A DNA stretch of 50,210 nucleotides from an uncultured Caryophanales bacterium (GCA_905197045.1 CAJJXG010000010.1:1-50210); one strand, 5' to 3'. Positions 28,112-36,699 are shown, counted from the stretch's first letter. The notes: generated by a model from the letters alone, not told the origin. A program made the numbers and translations.

Positions 28112-28723
28112 ATGATGTTGATTATGAATAATTTTGATGAAAAAGAACAATCAAAACCCTTGTTTTACGAAAAACATGAAATCGGTGATAAAAAAGCTAA
28201 TTTAAAGGTTATAAACACTAAAAGAAAGCTTTCAAGAAGCTTAATTAGTTTATTAACTTCAAAATCAATTACTGAGATTGATGTAAGCGAACTTTGTGAA
28301 AAAGCAGGTATAAATCGAACAACTTTTTATAAACACTATGCCTCTTTATATCACCTTCTTGATGAACTAATCGTTCAGTTTTTTAAAAGAATTGAGACTC
28401 TATTTTTAAGTTTGTCTAATGGAGAAAATACAACTAGTAAAGTTGCTTATCTATTAAAGTATTTAAAGCAAAACCGTGAATTTGTGACAATCATAATGAA
28501 TAACAACTCATTTTCTTCAATTAGCGAAAGGCTTATTCAACTAAATTTTATTTGTAACCTTATAAATTCTAATATTCAATATCGAAAAAATGCTTATGTA
28601 AGCGAAGATTATTATGTTGATTTTATTATAAGCGGATGGATTGCCGCTATTAGAAGATGGGTTAACGAAAACTGTGATCTAGATGTAAATACTTTAGCTA
28701 GACTTTTAACTTCTATTTATTAA
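28112..28723 (+). CDS. TetR-family transcriptional regulator
   Basis: One-component repressor of about 203 residues. The DNA-binding domain is residues 36-85 with the helix-turn-helix IDVSELCEKAGINRTTFYKHYASLYHLL, typical of TetR proteins. The C-terminal ligand domain ends with a TetR_C-like SGWIAAIRRWVNEN motif seen in DhaS/TetR regulators. It is divergent from the ABC exporter, which it probably controls through the 28044-28061 palindrome. The start is uncertain: ATGs at 28112, 28115 and 28124 are all possible and none has a Shine-Dalgarno. The 3' end overlaps the convergent pfkB-type gene by 11 nt. Confidence 0.85.
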   Translation: MMLIMNNFDEKEQSKPLFYEKHEIGDKKANLKVINTKRKLSRSLISLLTSKSITEIDVSELCEKAGINRTTFYKHYASLYHLLDELIVQFFKRIETLFLSLSNGENTTSKVAYLLKYLKQNREFVTIIMNNNSFSSISERLIQLNFICNLINSNIQYRKNAYVSEDYYVDFIISGWIAAIRRWVNENCDLDVNTLARLLTSIY

Positions 28724-29669
28724 AGTTGAAAAATAAAAAATCTTTTTTAGTAATTGCTCTATCATTTATAAATTTATAAACATCTTTTTCACTTTTATAC
28801 CCGTTTATTGCACCATCTTTTAAACAAGTTAAAGCGCCACATGCGCTTGCAAACTCAAGCGCACCATTTAGATTTTGATTATTGACATCATCAAGATTTA
28901 AGTAAGCGTGTAAAAAGCCACTATAAAAACTGTCGCCAGCTCCAACAGTATCTTTTACTTTTACTTTAAAAGATGTATGAGTAATTATTGCTTCTTTTGT
29001 TATTAAACTTGAACCTTTACTGCCCTCGGTAATTAATAAGCATTTTGCATTAATCTTATTAAAAATTTCTCTTAGAGAAAGTCCGTTAAAGAAAAATGGT
29101 GTTTCTTCATCTGAAAATTTAATTAAATCAGCGCTTTCAATAAAACTATTATAGATGTTTAAAATGTTTGTGTTTTCATCAAAAATATCTTTTCTTAAAT
29201 TAACATCAAAAGAAACTGGAATATTTAGTTTCTTTGCTCGCTCAATTAAGACACTTATCACTTTTCGACTATCAACATTTGATAAAAACAAGCTACCAAT
29301 ATGTATTAAGTTAAATTTACTTATATCAAGACTATTAATTTTCTCTAAATTAAATGCGTAATCTGCAGTGTTTTTTCTAATAAAAGAATATTTTCTTTTT
29401 CCAGAATCATCAACATTAAGAGCAATTGTTGTGTTTCTTTCGTTTAATTTTTCAATATTTAAATTTAAGTTTTTCTTACCCTTCAAACTATTTAAAATTA
29501 AATTTCCAAAGTAATCATCCCCAACTTGCCCAACAAAAGTTACATCATCACCTAAAGAAGAAAGATTATAAGCAACATTAAATGGGGCTCCTCCAATTGA
29601 TGCTTTAAAGCCATCTTTACCTTCTACTAGATCAATTAATATTTCTCCAACTACCAAAACTTTTTTCAT
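28713..29669 (-). CDS. PfkB-family sugar kinase, fructokinase-like
   Basis: Ribokinase/PfkB-family kinase. Visible features are VGEILIDLVEG at the N-terminus, the sugar-binding GGAPFNVAYNLSSLG, FVGQVGDDYFG, and the C-terminal catalytic motif DTVGAGDSFYSGFLHAYL, where the Asp of GAGD is the base. GGAPFNVA and the overall pattern are closest to fructokinases, so fructose 6-phosphate formation is the best guess; ribokinase-like use of another sugar cannot be excluded. ATG 29669 is preferred over GTG 29678 because AGGTGG lies 5 nt upstream. The start forms an ATGA overlap with the shifted frame of the MGMT-type gene upstream. Confidence 0.85.
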   Translation of the reverse strand: MKKVLVVGEILIDLVEGKDGFKASIGGAPFNVAYNLSSLGDDVTFVGQVGDDYFGNLILNSLKGKKNLNLNIEKLNERNTTIALNVDDSGKRKYSFIRKNTADYAFNLEKINSLDISKFNLIHIGSLFLSNVDSRKVISVLIERAKKLNIPVSFDVNLRKDIFDENTNILNIYNSFIESADLIKFSDEETPFFFNGLSLREIFNKINAKCLLITEGSKGSSLITKEAIITHTSFKVKVKDTVGAGDSFYSGFLHAYLNLDDVNNQNLNGALEFASACGALTCLKDGAINGYKSEKDVYKFINDRAITKKDFLFFNFNK

Positions 29670-29967
29670 ATTTTCCACCTATATTTATTTAAATTTAATT
29701 TATATTCAATTACTTCAATTCCGTCATTTATAAGCATTTCTTTTTGCTTTTCTATACCACCATAACCAAAGTTTTAGCAAGTTCGCCTTTATTATTAACT
29801 ACTTTATAACAAGGATGAACTAAAGGAAGAGGGTTTTTATGTAGCACATTGCCAACAACTCGAGCTAAATTCTTATTGCCAAGCATAATTGCAATTTGCT
29901 TATAAGTAACAACTTTTCCTTTTGGAATCTTATCTAAAATGGCATAAACTTCATCCGCATATTTCAT
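29666..29967 (-). pseudogene. MGMT/alkyltransferase-like gene with a single-base frameshift
   Basis: The first 65 codons read as the DNA-binding domain of O6-alkylguanine-DNA alkyltransferases: VYAILDKIPKGKVVTYKQIA, then GNVLHKNPLPLVHPCYKVV, with the reactive Cys in PCYKVV in place of the usual PCHRV. The frame then ends early (stop at 29752). Skipping one base at the A-run 29772-29775 restores NFGYGGIEKQKEMLINDGIE and a stop at 29666-29668 that overlaps the pfkB-type start as ATGA. The restored product is about 100 residues, the length expected for alkyltransferase-like proteins. A lost A, a sequencing error, or phase variation in the homopolymer would each explain it. Confidence 0.8.
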
Positions 29968-30042
29968 ACATACATTTTATCGGTTAAAGAGATAAACTTA
30001 AATTGAAAGTAATAAAAATTAATTACCTAATGATAAAGTTGA

Positions 30043-30115
30043 GACAGCTTAAATGAATAACAAGCGCTATTTTTTTTTGATGAATTATAAAATAGTAACA
30101 ACTTAAATGGATAAC
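30043..30115. repeat. Degenerate relic of the terminal-repeat motif pair
   Basis: GACAGCTTAAATGAATAAC (30043-30061) matches the contig-end motif GACATTTTAAATGAATAAC at 17 of 19 positions. AACAACTTAAATGGATAAC (30097-30115) matches it at 15 of 19. Both are in the orientation of the left contig end. This looks like the scar of an IS end in an otherwise empty spacer (29968-30176). Confidence 0.5.
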
Positions 30116-30176
30116 TTTTATGATTAGCAATAATATCTTAAGAATACGAAAAGCGGTATTTTAGAAAACATAAAGC

Positions 30177-30205
30177 AAAAAAGCCAAGCGTTTCTTGGCT
30201 TTTTT
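30177..30205. terminator. Bidirectional intrinsic terminator
   Basis: A perfect 12-bp stem AAAAAAGCCAAG/CTTGGCTTTTTT with a 5-nt loop. It can terminate the flavoprotein operon transcribed from the right. Confidence 0.85.
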
Positions 30206-30283
30206 GCTTGTATGTATTTTTAGTAAAGAAAATTCAAATAACCTTGCAAATCTTAACTATTTTTCTGATTTACAATATATTTT

Positions 30284-30826
30284 TTAGATATTTTGACCTA
30301 ATTCAAAAGCTTTTTCTAATACCTCTTTTTTATTTAAAACGGCATTAGTCGAGTCAACTCCGCCTGCAAAAACAACGCCTTTAATTTCTACTCCTTCAAA
30401 GCAATCGACCCAGCCTTCAATAGCTGTTACTGCTTTTTCATAAGTTGTTTCACCTTCATCTTCGGCAGCGCTAAAAGCTAAATAAACTTCTTTAAATTTA
30501 TTTGTTGCATTAAATAGTGGATTAAGCCTATCAAGAAAAGTTTTTAATAAACCGCTTATTCCATAATAATAAATTGGTGAAGCAAAAACTAACACATCGC
30601 TTTCGCTAATCTTTCTATACAGATCATTCATTGAATCCTTTAATACACATTTACCAGTTTTTGTGCAGGTCAAACAACCTATACAATAATTAAGTTTAAT
30701 TTCGTTTGCTTTTAAATAAGCTACTTCATTACCTGCTTTTTCTGCTCCTTCTTTAATTTTTAACGCTAAAGCATCTGAATTACTTCCTTTTCTTAAAGAA
30801 GAAGAAAATATAAATATCTTTTTCAT
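30284..30826 (-). CDS. Flavodoxin-fold NAD(P)H-dependent FMN reductase-like protein
   Basis: A 180-residue flavodoxin-like protein. The N-terminal FMN phosphate loop is SSSLRKGSNSDALA, followed by a Cys-rich patch (CIGCLTCTKTGKC) typical of iron-sulfur flavoprotein-like oxidoreductases, and ASPIYYYGISGLLKTFLDR for the flavin ring. It likely transfers electrons from NAD(P)H to a quinone, azo or similar acceptor; the actual partner is unknown. It lies 14 nt downstream of the decarboxylase-cupin gene and is presumably cotranscribed under TetR control, suggesting a stress- or electrophile-response pair. Confidence 0.85.
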   Translation of the reverse strand: MKKIFIFSSSLRKGSNSDALALKIKEGAEKAGNEVAYLKANEIKLNYCIGCLTCTKTGKCVLKDSMNDLYRKISESDVLVFASPIYYYGISGLLKTFLDRLNPLFNATNKFKEVYLAFSAAEDEGETTYEKAVTAIEGWVDCFEGVEIKGVVFAGGVDSTNAVLNKKEVLEKAFELGQNI

Positions 30827-30840
30827 CTAAACAACCTTCC

Positions 30841-31581
30841 TTATTTTAATTTTGAATATTCTTCATCACTTACTTGTTCAAGCCATTCATTGCTTGTTTC
30901 TTCTCCCGGTATTTCAAAAGAAAGATGAGAAAACCAACTATCTTTTCTGGCTCCATGCCAATGTTTAACGCCTGGTTTAATTTCGACTATATCACCAGGT
31001 TTTAAATTTATTGCTTCTTTACCTTCCTCTTGATAATAACCATATCCATCAACGCAAATTAAAACTTGGCCTCCACCTTTTTTAGCATTGTGTTTATGCC
31101 AATTATTACGACAACCAGGCTCAAAAGTTACATTTGATATAGCAATTGGATCTTTTGGATTAGAAAGCAATTTTAAGTAGCTTTTACCAACAAAATATTT
31201 CTCGTATGCCTTATTTTCTTCGCCTAGTCCAAATATTCCTCCATGTTTTATATCATCACTTTCTTCATATATTTCTTTTGCCATTCTAAAAGCGGCCCAA
31301 GCTTTTGGCCATCCGACATAAAAAGCAATATGTGTAATCGCTTCAGCAAACTCTTCTTTACTTACGCCATTATTTTTAGCGTTTAATATATGAAATTTGA
31401 GTGAAGAATCAATTACTCCTGAACTTATTAAAGCAACAACAGTTATTAAAGAGCGATCTCTTAATGAAAGCTTGTCTTCTCTTGTCCAAACTTCCCCAAA
31501 CAAAATATCATCATTTAAATGAGCAAATTCTGGAGCAAAATTACTTAATTCATCTCTTCCAGCCGTAACTTTCTTTGCCAT
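30841..31581 (-). CDS. Carboxymuconolactone decarboxylase-like / cupin fusion protein
   Basis: A 246-residue two-domain protein. Residues about 1-110 are an AhpD/CMD-like helical domain (LSLRDRSLITVVALISSG, ITHIAFYVGWPKAWAA), without an obvious CxxC peroxidase pair. Residues about 135-230 are a cupin with the metal-binding pattern NWHKHNAKKGGGQVLICVDG, then PGDIVEIKPGVKHWHGA. Such CMD-cupin fusions often sit with flavodoxin-fold reductases. Activity is unknown; a role in handling reactive carbonyl or quinone compounds is inferred. First gene of a two-gene operon divergent from a TetR regulator, with operators in the spacer. Confidence 0.85.
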   Translation of the reverse strand: MAKKVTAGRDELSNFAPEFAHLNDDILFGEVWTREDKLSLRDRSLITVVALISSGVIDSSLKFHILNAKNNGVSKEEFAEAITHIAFYVGWPKAWAAFRMAKEIYEESDDIKHGGIFGLGEENKAYEKYFVGKSYLKLLSNPKDPIAISNVTFEPGCRNNWHKHNAKKGGGQVLICVDGYGYYQEEGKEAINLKPGDIVEIKPGVKHWHGARKDSWFSHLSFEIPGEETSNEWLEQVSDEEYSKLK

Positions 31582-31594
31582 ATATATCTCCTAT

Positions 31595-31645
31595 CTGACA
31601 CTTTGTCATTAATTAGAGTATAATCATTAATTGACATTATGTCAA
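31595..31645. promoter_or_regulatory. Overlapping divergent promoters with paired TGACA-N3-TGTCA operators
   Basis: Two palindromes with the same arms, TGACACTTTGTCA (31596-31608) and TGACATTATGTCA (31632-31644), are 36 bp apart centre to centre. The minus-strand promoter has -35 TTGACA (31640-31645), a 17-bp spacer and -10 TATACT (31617-31622). The plus-strand promoter has -35 CTGACA (31595-31600), an 18-bp spacer and -10 TATAAT (31619-31624). Each operator therefore covers the -35 of one promoter. The adjacent TetR protein is the likely ligand. Confidence 0.8.
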
Positions 31646-31677
31646 CAATTGATACAATAAGATTGAGGTGTGAATTT

Positions 31678-32322
31678 ATGTTTATTAGAGCAAGAACCCA
31701 AGAACAATTTAACGAAAGAAGACAAGAAATAATCAACGCTACTCAACTTCTTTATCAAGAATACTCTTTTAGAGAGATTAACTTTTCAAAAATTTCTGAA
31801 AGAACCAAAATCGCTAGGTCAACTATCTATAATTATTATTTAAATAAAGAAGAAATCTTTTTAGATATAATTGAAAAACATTTCATGAACATTAAAAAAG
31901 GTATAGATGAAAATCTTTTATCAGAAAAATTAGAACGACAAGAATTAGTTGATCGTCTTACTAAAATTTTAATGGATAATTATGAGTTACTTATTTTAAT
32001 CTCTCTTTATATAGAGCAAATTGAATACACTTGTTCTCAAGCAAAGCTCAATGATTTTAAAGCAAATATTAAAGGATTAAATGAGACACTTTATAATATG
32101 GCTCGCTTTCAATTTCCTACTTTAACAGAGAAAGAAATTCAGTTTTTTATTCAAGCTTTTTACAGTGCTTTACATGGCATTTCGCCAGCATGTTCACCAA
32201 TTAAAAAACAAAAAATAGCTATGGAAAAAGCAGGAATCTACGTGGAATTTGACAAAAAAGAGTTTATTTCTTTTTATATTAATACAATTCTTTCTTGTGT
32301 CTACGACACTAATAAGAATTAG
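31678..32322 (+). CDS. TetR-family transcriptional regulator
   Basis: Repressor-type protein of about 214 residues. The N-terminal helix-turn-helix reads INFSKISERTKIARSTIYNYYLNKEEIFL, a clear TetR DNA-binding domain. The C-terminal domain is of the type with FQFPTLTEKEIQFFIQAFYSALHGI. ATG 31678 is chosen because GAGGTG lies 8 nt upstream, while the in-frame ATG at 31639 overlaps an operator half-site and lies within the promoter. It is divergent from the CMD-cupin/flavoprotein operon and probably autoregulated through the shared operators. Its 3' end overlaps the convergent DUF2130 gene by 4 nt. Confidence 0.88.
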   Translation: MFIRARTQEQFNERRQEIINATQLLYQEYSFREINFSKISERTKIARSTIYNYYLNKEEIFLDIIEKHFMNIKKGIDENLLSEKLERQELVDRLTKILMDNYELLILISLYIEQIEYTCSQAKLNDFKANIKGLNETLYNMARFQFPTLTEKEIQFFIQAFYSALHGISPACSPIKKQKIAMEKAGIYVEFDKKEFISFYINTILSCVYDTNKN

Positions 32323-33731
32323 GAGATTTTCTTATATTCTTTATCCATTTTAATTTCAAACTTACTTAATTTAGATTCAATATTATTAATATAACTATTA
32401 CGAATTTTATTAATTGCTTCTGAGATCTTATCAGAAGCTTTTTTAATAGCTTCGTTTTGTTTTTCTAATTCAGCAACTTGCCCATTTAACATATTGATTT
32501 GATTATTTAGATAACTATTCTTTAAATCTTCAAAGTCTTTATTAAATTCATCAAGCGTCTTGTATTTTTCATCTTCTCTACTTTTACTAAGAGTTAATTT
32601 AGCAAAGTTTGTATTTAAAGAAACAATCATGTTTAAAAAGGTCATCATATATTCTGGACGTACAACATACATATCTTTATATTCGATTACTTTATAAATT
32701 GGAAGATCGTTAGATTTATCTCTTTCTAAATCACTTACTAAAAGAGCGTATTTTATTCCTTTTTTCTTTCGATTGTTATCAAGTTGAGCATAATAATCTT
32801 TATTTGTCTTTTTATTAGTACTCTCAGGGTTTTCATCTTTCATTTCTAAACAGACAGAAGTTAAAAAATTAGCATCGGTCTTTTCTTCATCCGCATAAAT
32901 TTTAAAAATAAAATCAGCTTTACTTCCCTTGTTTTCGCCTTCATTTTTAATTACTGTGTTATCTTTTTCCCAAGAGCAATTTAAAAATCCATTTTGCATA
33001 TATTGACGAATTTCTCGATCACACCAAACTTCTAAATCTTCACCAATGTTTTTTGAGTTAAGAACACTTTTATCTCTTGTAAGTTTGGCTATTTTTTCAT
33101 CATAGTCTCTTTTTAACTTATCTTTTTCTTCGTTAAATTTAGAGGTTACTTTATCAATTTCAATTTGTATATCTTTCTCTTTTGTTTCGATTAATTTTTT
33201 CTTTTCTAACTCAAGTTCAACAATTTGTGACTTAAACTTTTCTTTCTCTTCAAGATAACTTCTATCAATTTCGTTTTTCTCTTTCAAAAATTTATTTTCG
33301 AGTTCTTTTTCTTTATTAGCAACACTAGAATCAAAGTTTGCTTTAATTTTTTCATTCTCACTTGTTAGTTTATTAACTTCGTCTTTATGTTTCCTTTCGC
33401 TTTCATTAATTTGTTTTTCGTAATTTAACTTAAGATTTGCAATGTTTTCTTTAAATTCTTCGATTTTTTTATTATTTTCTTCTAATAATTCAACCTTTTG
33501 TTTTGCTAACGCTGCTTCTTTTTGACTATTTAATTCTTGTTCTTTTTTCTTAACTTCTTCTTCAACTCTTTTTCTTAAAAGCGTTTCTTTTTCTTTTTCG
33601 ATTAAGGAGGAAATATAGCCAGTATCTAAACTTTCAATTTTATCTAATTCAATATAATCTCCAGCATTTGCATTTTCAGATAACTCAAGAGTTTTCTTAT
33701 CTAAAACTTTTACCTTTATTGAATTTGCCAT
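32319..33731 (-). CDS. DUF2130 domain protein with long coiled coil
   Basis: A 470-residue protein. Residues about 40-225 are Glu/Lys-rich heptad-like coiled coil. Residues about 225-385 match DUF2130: GEDLEVWCDREIRQYM, GSKADFIFKIYADE, VCLEMKDENPESTNKK and DYYAQLDNNRKKKGIKYALLVS. The Glu/Asp/Lys pattern in ADFIF and CLEMKDE resembles PD-(D/E)XK nuclease folds, but nuclease activity for this family is not established. A second helical stretch ends the protein. It has a good RBS (AGGAGG), stands alone, and has no obvious functional link to its neighbours. Confidence 0.8.
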   Translation of the reverse strand: MANSIKVKVLDKKTLELSENANAGDYIELDKIESLDTGYISSLIEKEKETLLRKRVEEEVKKKEQELNSQKEAALAKQKVELLEENNKKIEEFKENIANLKLNYEKQINESERKHKDEVNKLTSENEKIKANFDSSVANKEKELENKFLKEKNEIDRSYLEEKEKFKSQIVELELEKKKLIETKEKDIQIEIDKVTSKFNEEKDKLKRDYDEKIAKLTRDKSVLNSKNIGEDLEVWCDREIRQYMQNGFLNCSWEKDNTVIKNEGENKGSKADFIFKIYADEEKTDANFLTSVCLEMKDENPESTNKKTNKDYYAQLDNNRKKKGIKYALLVSDLERDKSNDLPIYKVIEYKDMYVVRPEYMMTFLNMIVSLNTNFAKLTLSKSREDEKYKTLDEFNKDFEDLKNSYLNNQINMLNGQVAELEKQNEAIKKASDKISEAINKIRNSYINNIESKLSKFEIKMDKEYKKIS

Positions 33732-33936
33732 ATATCTAACCTCCTACATATCTCTTCTTGATTATTATAAGTAATAAAATTAAGCAAATAAATTATTGTG
33801 TTAATAGTTATTCTATTAGACATTAAAACAACATTAAAAATTTAGTGAAAATAAGTCTTTAAAACACCTTTAACACCAAATTAATATTTTTTCATTTATA
33901 CTATAAAATTAAGCAGATATAAATATCAAAAAAGTG

Positions 33937-33957
33937 CGATAATTATCGTATTTTTTT
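33937..33957 (+). terminator. Hairpin with T-run in the leader of the purine permease gene
   Basis: The palindrome CGATAATTATCG (33937-33948) is followed by seven T on the plus strand, about 60 nt ahead of the permease start and downstream of a possible -10 (TATACT near 33898). No plus-strand gene precedes it, so it could act as a leader attenuator. The remaining spacer 33732-34016 shows no purine riboswitch sequence. Confidence 0.4.
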
Positions 33958-34016
33958 GTTGTTTTTAAAATTTTATAGTCATAGAATAGAAAGGTATTTT
34001 TTGAAAGGGGAAACTT

Positions 34017-35555
34017 ATGAAAATGGTTGATGGCAAGCTTCAGCTTTTCGACATTAAAGGTACTAACTCTTCTATTAAAAAGGAAGTAATTGGTGGCTTA
34101 ACTACATTTTTTGCAATGAGTTATATCATCATTACTAATCCAAGCATCCTTTCTAGTAGTGGCGTACCTCGGGGAGCTGTATTTATTGCAACAATTCTCG
34201 CTTCTATTATTGGAACTTTAATTATGGGATTATTTGCTGATGTTCCATATGCTCAAGCTCCAGGTATGGGTTTAAATGCATTTTTTGCCTATACAGTTTG
34301 TGGAGCTCTTGGTTTTAGCTGGCAAGAAGCTCTCACGATGGTTTTCGTTTGTGGTTTGATTAACATTATTATTACTATAACTAAAGTTAGAAAAACAATA
34401 ATTAAAGCAATACCAAAATCTTTACAAGCAGCAATTTCAGGTGGTATTGGTTTATTTATTGCCTATCTTGGTTTATTAAACGCTGGATTTATTGATTTTT
34501 CTAGCGGAGTTCCTGCTATGGCAAGTGGCTCTGCCTTATGGAATAGTTCTCCACTTATCGTTTTCTTAATTGGGTTAATAATTTGTATTGTTTTAAATGT
34601 CTTAAAAGTTAAAGGTGCAATGATTATTACAATTCTTGTTACTACTTTAATCGGCCTTATACCTTTCTTTGGCGAAGGCAGTGCTGTTACAACTTTTGGA
34701 ACATTAGAAATCGGAAGTGCTCAATATGGTTATATGGATGGCTTTATTGATGCTTTTGAACAACTTCCACAAACTTTTGGTGTAATCTTTACAGGCGAAG
34801 GCTTTGGTTCTCTTTTTAATGATGGTGTTAAAGCAATTACAGCCATAATTACAATTTTCTCGTTCTCTTTATCAGACACTTTTGATACTTTAGGAACATT
34901 CATTGGAACAGGTAGAAAAAGCGGAATCTTTACTGATGAAGACTTAGCTTCTTTAGAAACTTCTAAAGGTTTTAAATCTAAAATGGATCGTGCTTTATTT
35001 GCAGATAGTGTCGCTACTTCAATTGGAGCAATTTTTGGAACAAGCAATACAACAACTTTTGTTGAATCAGCAAGTGGAATTGGCGCTGGAGCAAGAACTG
35101 GTTTAGCAAGCTGCGTTACAGCTCTTTGTTTCTTAGTTTCTATTTTCTTTGCTGGACCAATTAGCGCCGTTCCAATGGCAGCAACCGCACCAGTTTTAAT
35201 CGTTGTTGGTTGTATGATGTTATCTAATTTTAAAGATATTAATTGGCACAAACTTGAAGAAGCAATTCCAGCTTTCTTCTTAACAGCTTTCATGGCTTTC
35301 TGTTATTCAATTAGTTATGGAATTGCAATGGGCTTTATTACTTATTGTTTAATTAAAATTGCGCTTTTCATAAAAGATTTTGTTATTTATAAAAAACTTA
35401 CAAAAGATAATCCTCCAGTTGATGGAGAAATTAAAGATCAAAACGGAAATTTGATTGTTAAACCAAAACTTGGAATAAGTATTATTTTAGCGGTAAGTGC
35501 TGCATTATTCTTGTTGAATTTTATCTTGTTAGCAACGCCGTTAATGCATAAATAA
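34017..35555 (+). CDS. NCS2 family purine permease (AzgA/PbuG-like)
   Basis: Membrane symporter for purine bases, of the AzgA-like branch of NCS2. About twelve to thirteen helices span 512 residues. Recognised features are GGLTTFFAMSYIIITNPSIL near the N-terminus, YAQAPGMGLNAFFAYTV, SFSLSDTFDTLGTFIGTGRKSG, and GTSNTTTFVESASGIGAGARTGL, which contains the substrate-binding residues of this family. Hypoxanthine, guanine or adenine uptake is likely, but the base cannot be specified. AAAGGGG lies 8 nt before the ATG. It is monocistronic, with a strong terminator after the stop. Confidence 0.93.
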   Translation: MKMVDGKLQLFDIKGTNSSIKKEVIGGLTTFFAMSYIIITNPSILSSSGVPRGAVFIATILASIIGTLIMGLFADVPYAQAPGMGLNAFFAYTVCGALGFSWQEALTMVFVCGLINIIITITKVRKTIIKAIPKSLQAAISGGIGLFIAYLGLLNAGFIDFSSGVPAMASGSALWNSSPLIVFLIGLIICIVLNVLKVKGAMIITILVTTLIGLIPFFGEGSAVTTFGTLEIGSAQYGYMDGFIDAFEQLPQTFGVIFTGEGFGSLFNDGVKAITAIITIFSFSLSDTFDTLGTFIGTGRKSGIFTDEDLASLETSKGFKSKMDRALFADSVATSIGAIFGTSNTTTFVESASGIGAGARTGLASCVTALCFLVSIFFAGPISAVPMAATAPVLIVVGCMMLSNFKDINWHKLEEAIPAFFLTAFMAFCYSISYGIAMGFITYCLIKIALFIKDFVIYKKLTKDNPPVDGEIKDQNGNLIVKPKLGISIILAVSAALFLLNFILLATPLMHK

Positions 35556-35569
35556 AAATAAATTTATAT

Positions 35570-35595
35570 AACCGCGGAAATTCCGCGGTTTTTAT
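35570..35595 (+). terminator. Terminator of the purine permease gene
   Basis: GC-rich perfect stem AACCGCGG/CCGCGGTT with loop AAATT, followed by a T-run. The same hairpin, with an A-run on its other side, could serve the Fic gene from the right. Confidence 0.88.
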
Positions 35596-35649
35596 TTAAG
35601 TTCATACCTAGATAACAAAAAGCTAAGTTTATTTATCTAAAACAAGAAT

Positions 35650-36699
35650 TTAATTTACTTTATATTGTCTTATTCTTTTATTAATTAAAATCGGGGTTAA
35701 ATATCCGTTTTTAACTAGTTCACTACTCCAGTTAATAATAGTTCTATTAGTTACTTTCAATTTGCTTGCTAATTCAATAGGCGTAAATTGACTGATTTTA
35801 TGTTTTCTTAAATATTCTAGAAAGATTTTAGTCTTTTTAGTTAAGTGTGATAATCGTTCGTTTTCTATTTCTTGGTTTTTATTTAAAGCTATTGAAAGCA
35901 CCTTAGAAGAATATAAACCAAAAATTTTTAAAAAATAGTTAATCCACACTTCTGGATGTGGAGGATTATTTCTTCCTTCATAATACAAAACAGGAAGGTT
36001 CATTTGTATAGAATCATAATATTCATTTATATCATAGGCCATATACTCTTCTAAAGAGCCAATGTTTTTAAAATCATATCCATTTAATGACAAGTAATAA
36101 CTTGAAATAATTCTTGCAGTTCTTCCGTTTCCATCTTCAAAAGGATGAATAGTCACTAACTCATAATGAATTACAGCTGCTTTAATTAAAGGATGATCAG
36201 CGGAAGTATTAATATATGAAATTAAAGCTTCAAGTAAATCAGGAACTTCATTCCATTCAGGAGGAATGTAAGCTGGTGTCCCATCATCGTTCCACACTGC
36301 AAACAAAAATCCTGGTGGCATTGCTTTTCTTAAGCCTATTTTTTCTTCTGATTCTCCATCACAAATTATTCTTTGAACTTCTAATATCAATTTTATAGAA
36401 AGATTTTCTTTTTTCTCTAATTTTTTATCAAGAAATTCTAATGCTAAATAATAATTTCTTATTTCTTGTTCAGGCTTAAGAAAATGTCTATTATTCGAGT
36501 TTATTGCAGTTTCGGCTTGTTCGTACGTTAAAGGATTGCCTTCTATTTTGTTAGAAGCATACGAAGACCTTTTCTTAGTATTTTTCCTAAATTTGTTCGA
36601 TAAATTAGTAGGAATAGTTACTGAATTTAAAGCAAACTTATTTTTCTCAATTTCTAAAATTTTATTGAGTATTTCGTTGTTTATTAAAGGCTTAATCAT
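35650..36699 (-). CDS. Fic family protein with C-terminal winged-helix domain
   Basis: Probable AMP-transferase (AMPylator) acting on a Ser/Thr/Tyr of a target protein. The N-terminal region holds the inhibitory-helix motif SYASNKIEGN, the (S/T)xxxE(G/N) type, placing it among class II Fic proteins with a built-in autoinhibitory Glu. The catalytic motif HPFEDGNGRTAR is intact, including the His. Residues about 280-349 form a winged helix (PIELASKLKVTNRTIINWSSELVKNGYL). Three 11-bp iterons overlap its promoter, so the protein may regulate its own gene. No separate antitoxin gene lies next to it, consistent with class II architecture. There is no Shine-Dalgarno. Confidence 0.9.
   Translation of the reverse strand: MIKPLINNEILNKILEIEKNKFALNSVTIPTNLSNKFRKNTKKRSSYASNKIEGNPLTYEQAETAINSNNRHFLKPEQEIRNYYLALEFLDKKLEKKENLSIKLILEVQRIICDGESEEKIGLRKAMPPGFLFAVWNDDGTPAYIPPEWNEVPDLLEALISYINTSADHPLIKAAVIHYELVTIHPFEDGNGRTARIISSYYLSLNGYDFKNIGSLEEYMAYDINEYYDSIQMNLPVLYYEGRNNPPHPEVWINYFLKIFGLYSSKVLSIALNKNQEIENERLSHLTKKTKIFLEYLRKHKISQFTPIELASKLKVTNRTIINWSSELVKNGYLTPILINKRIRQYKVN

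Noticed and set aside
33760..34016. Purine riboswitch before the NCS2 permease
   Set aside because: The conserved aptamer core strings are not found; only a short hairpin with a T-run is present.
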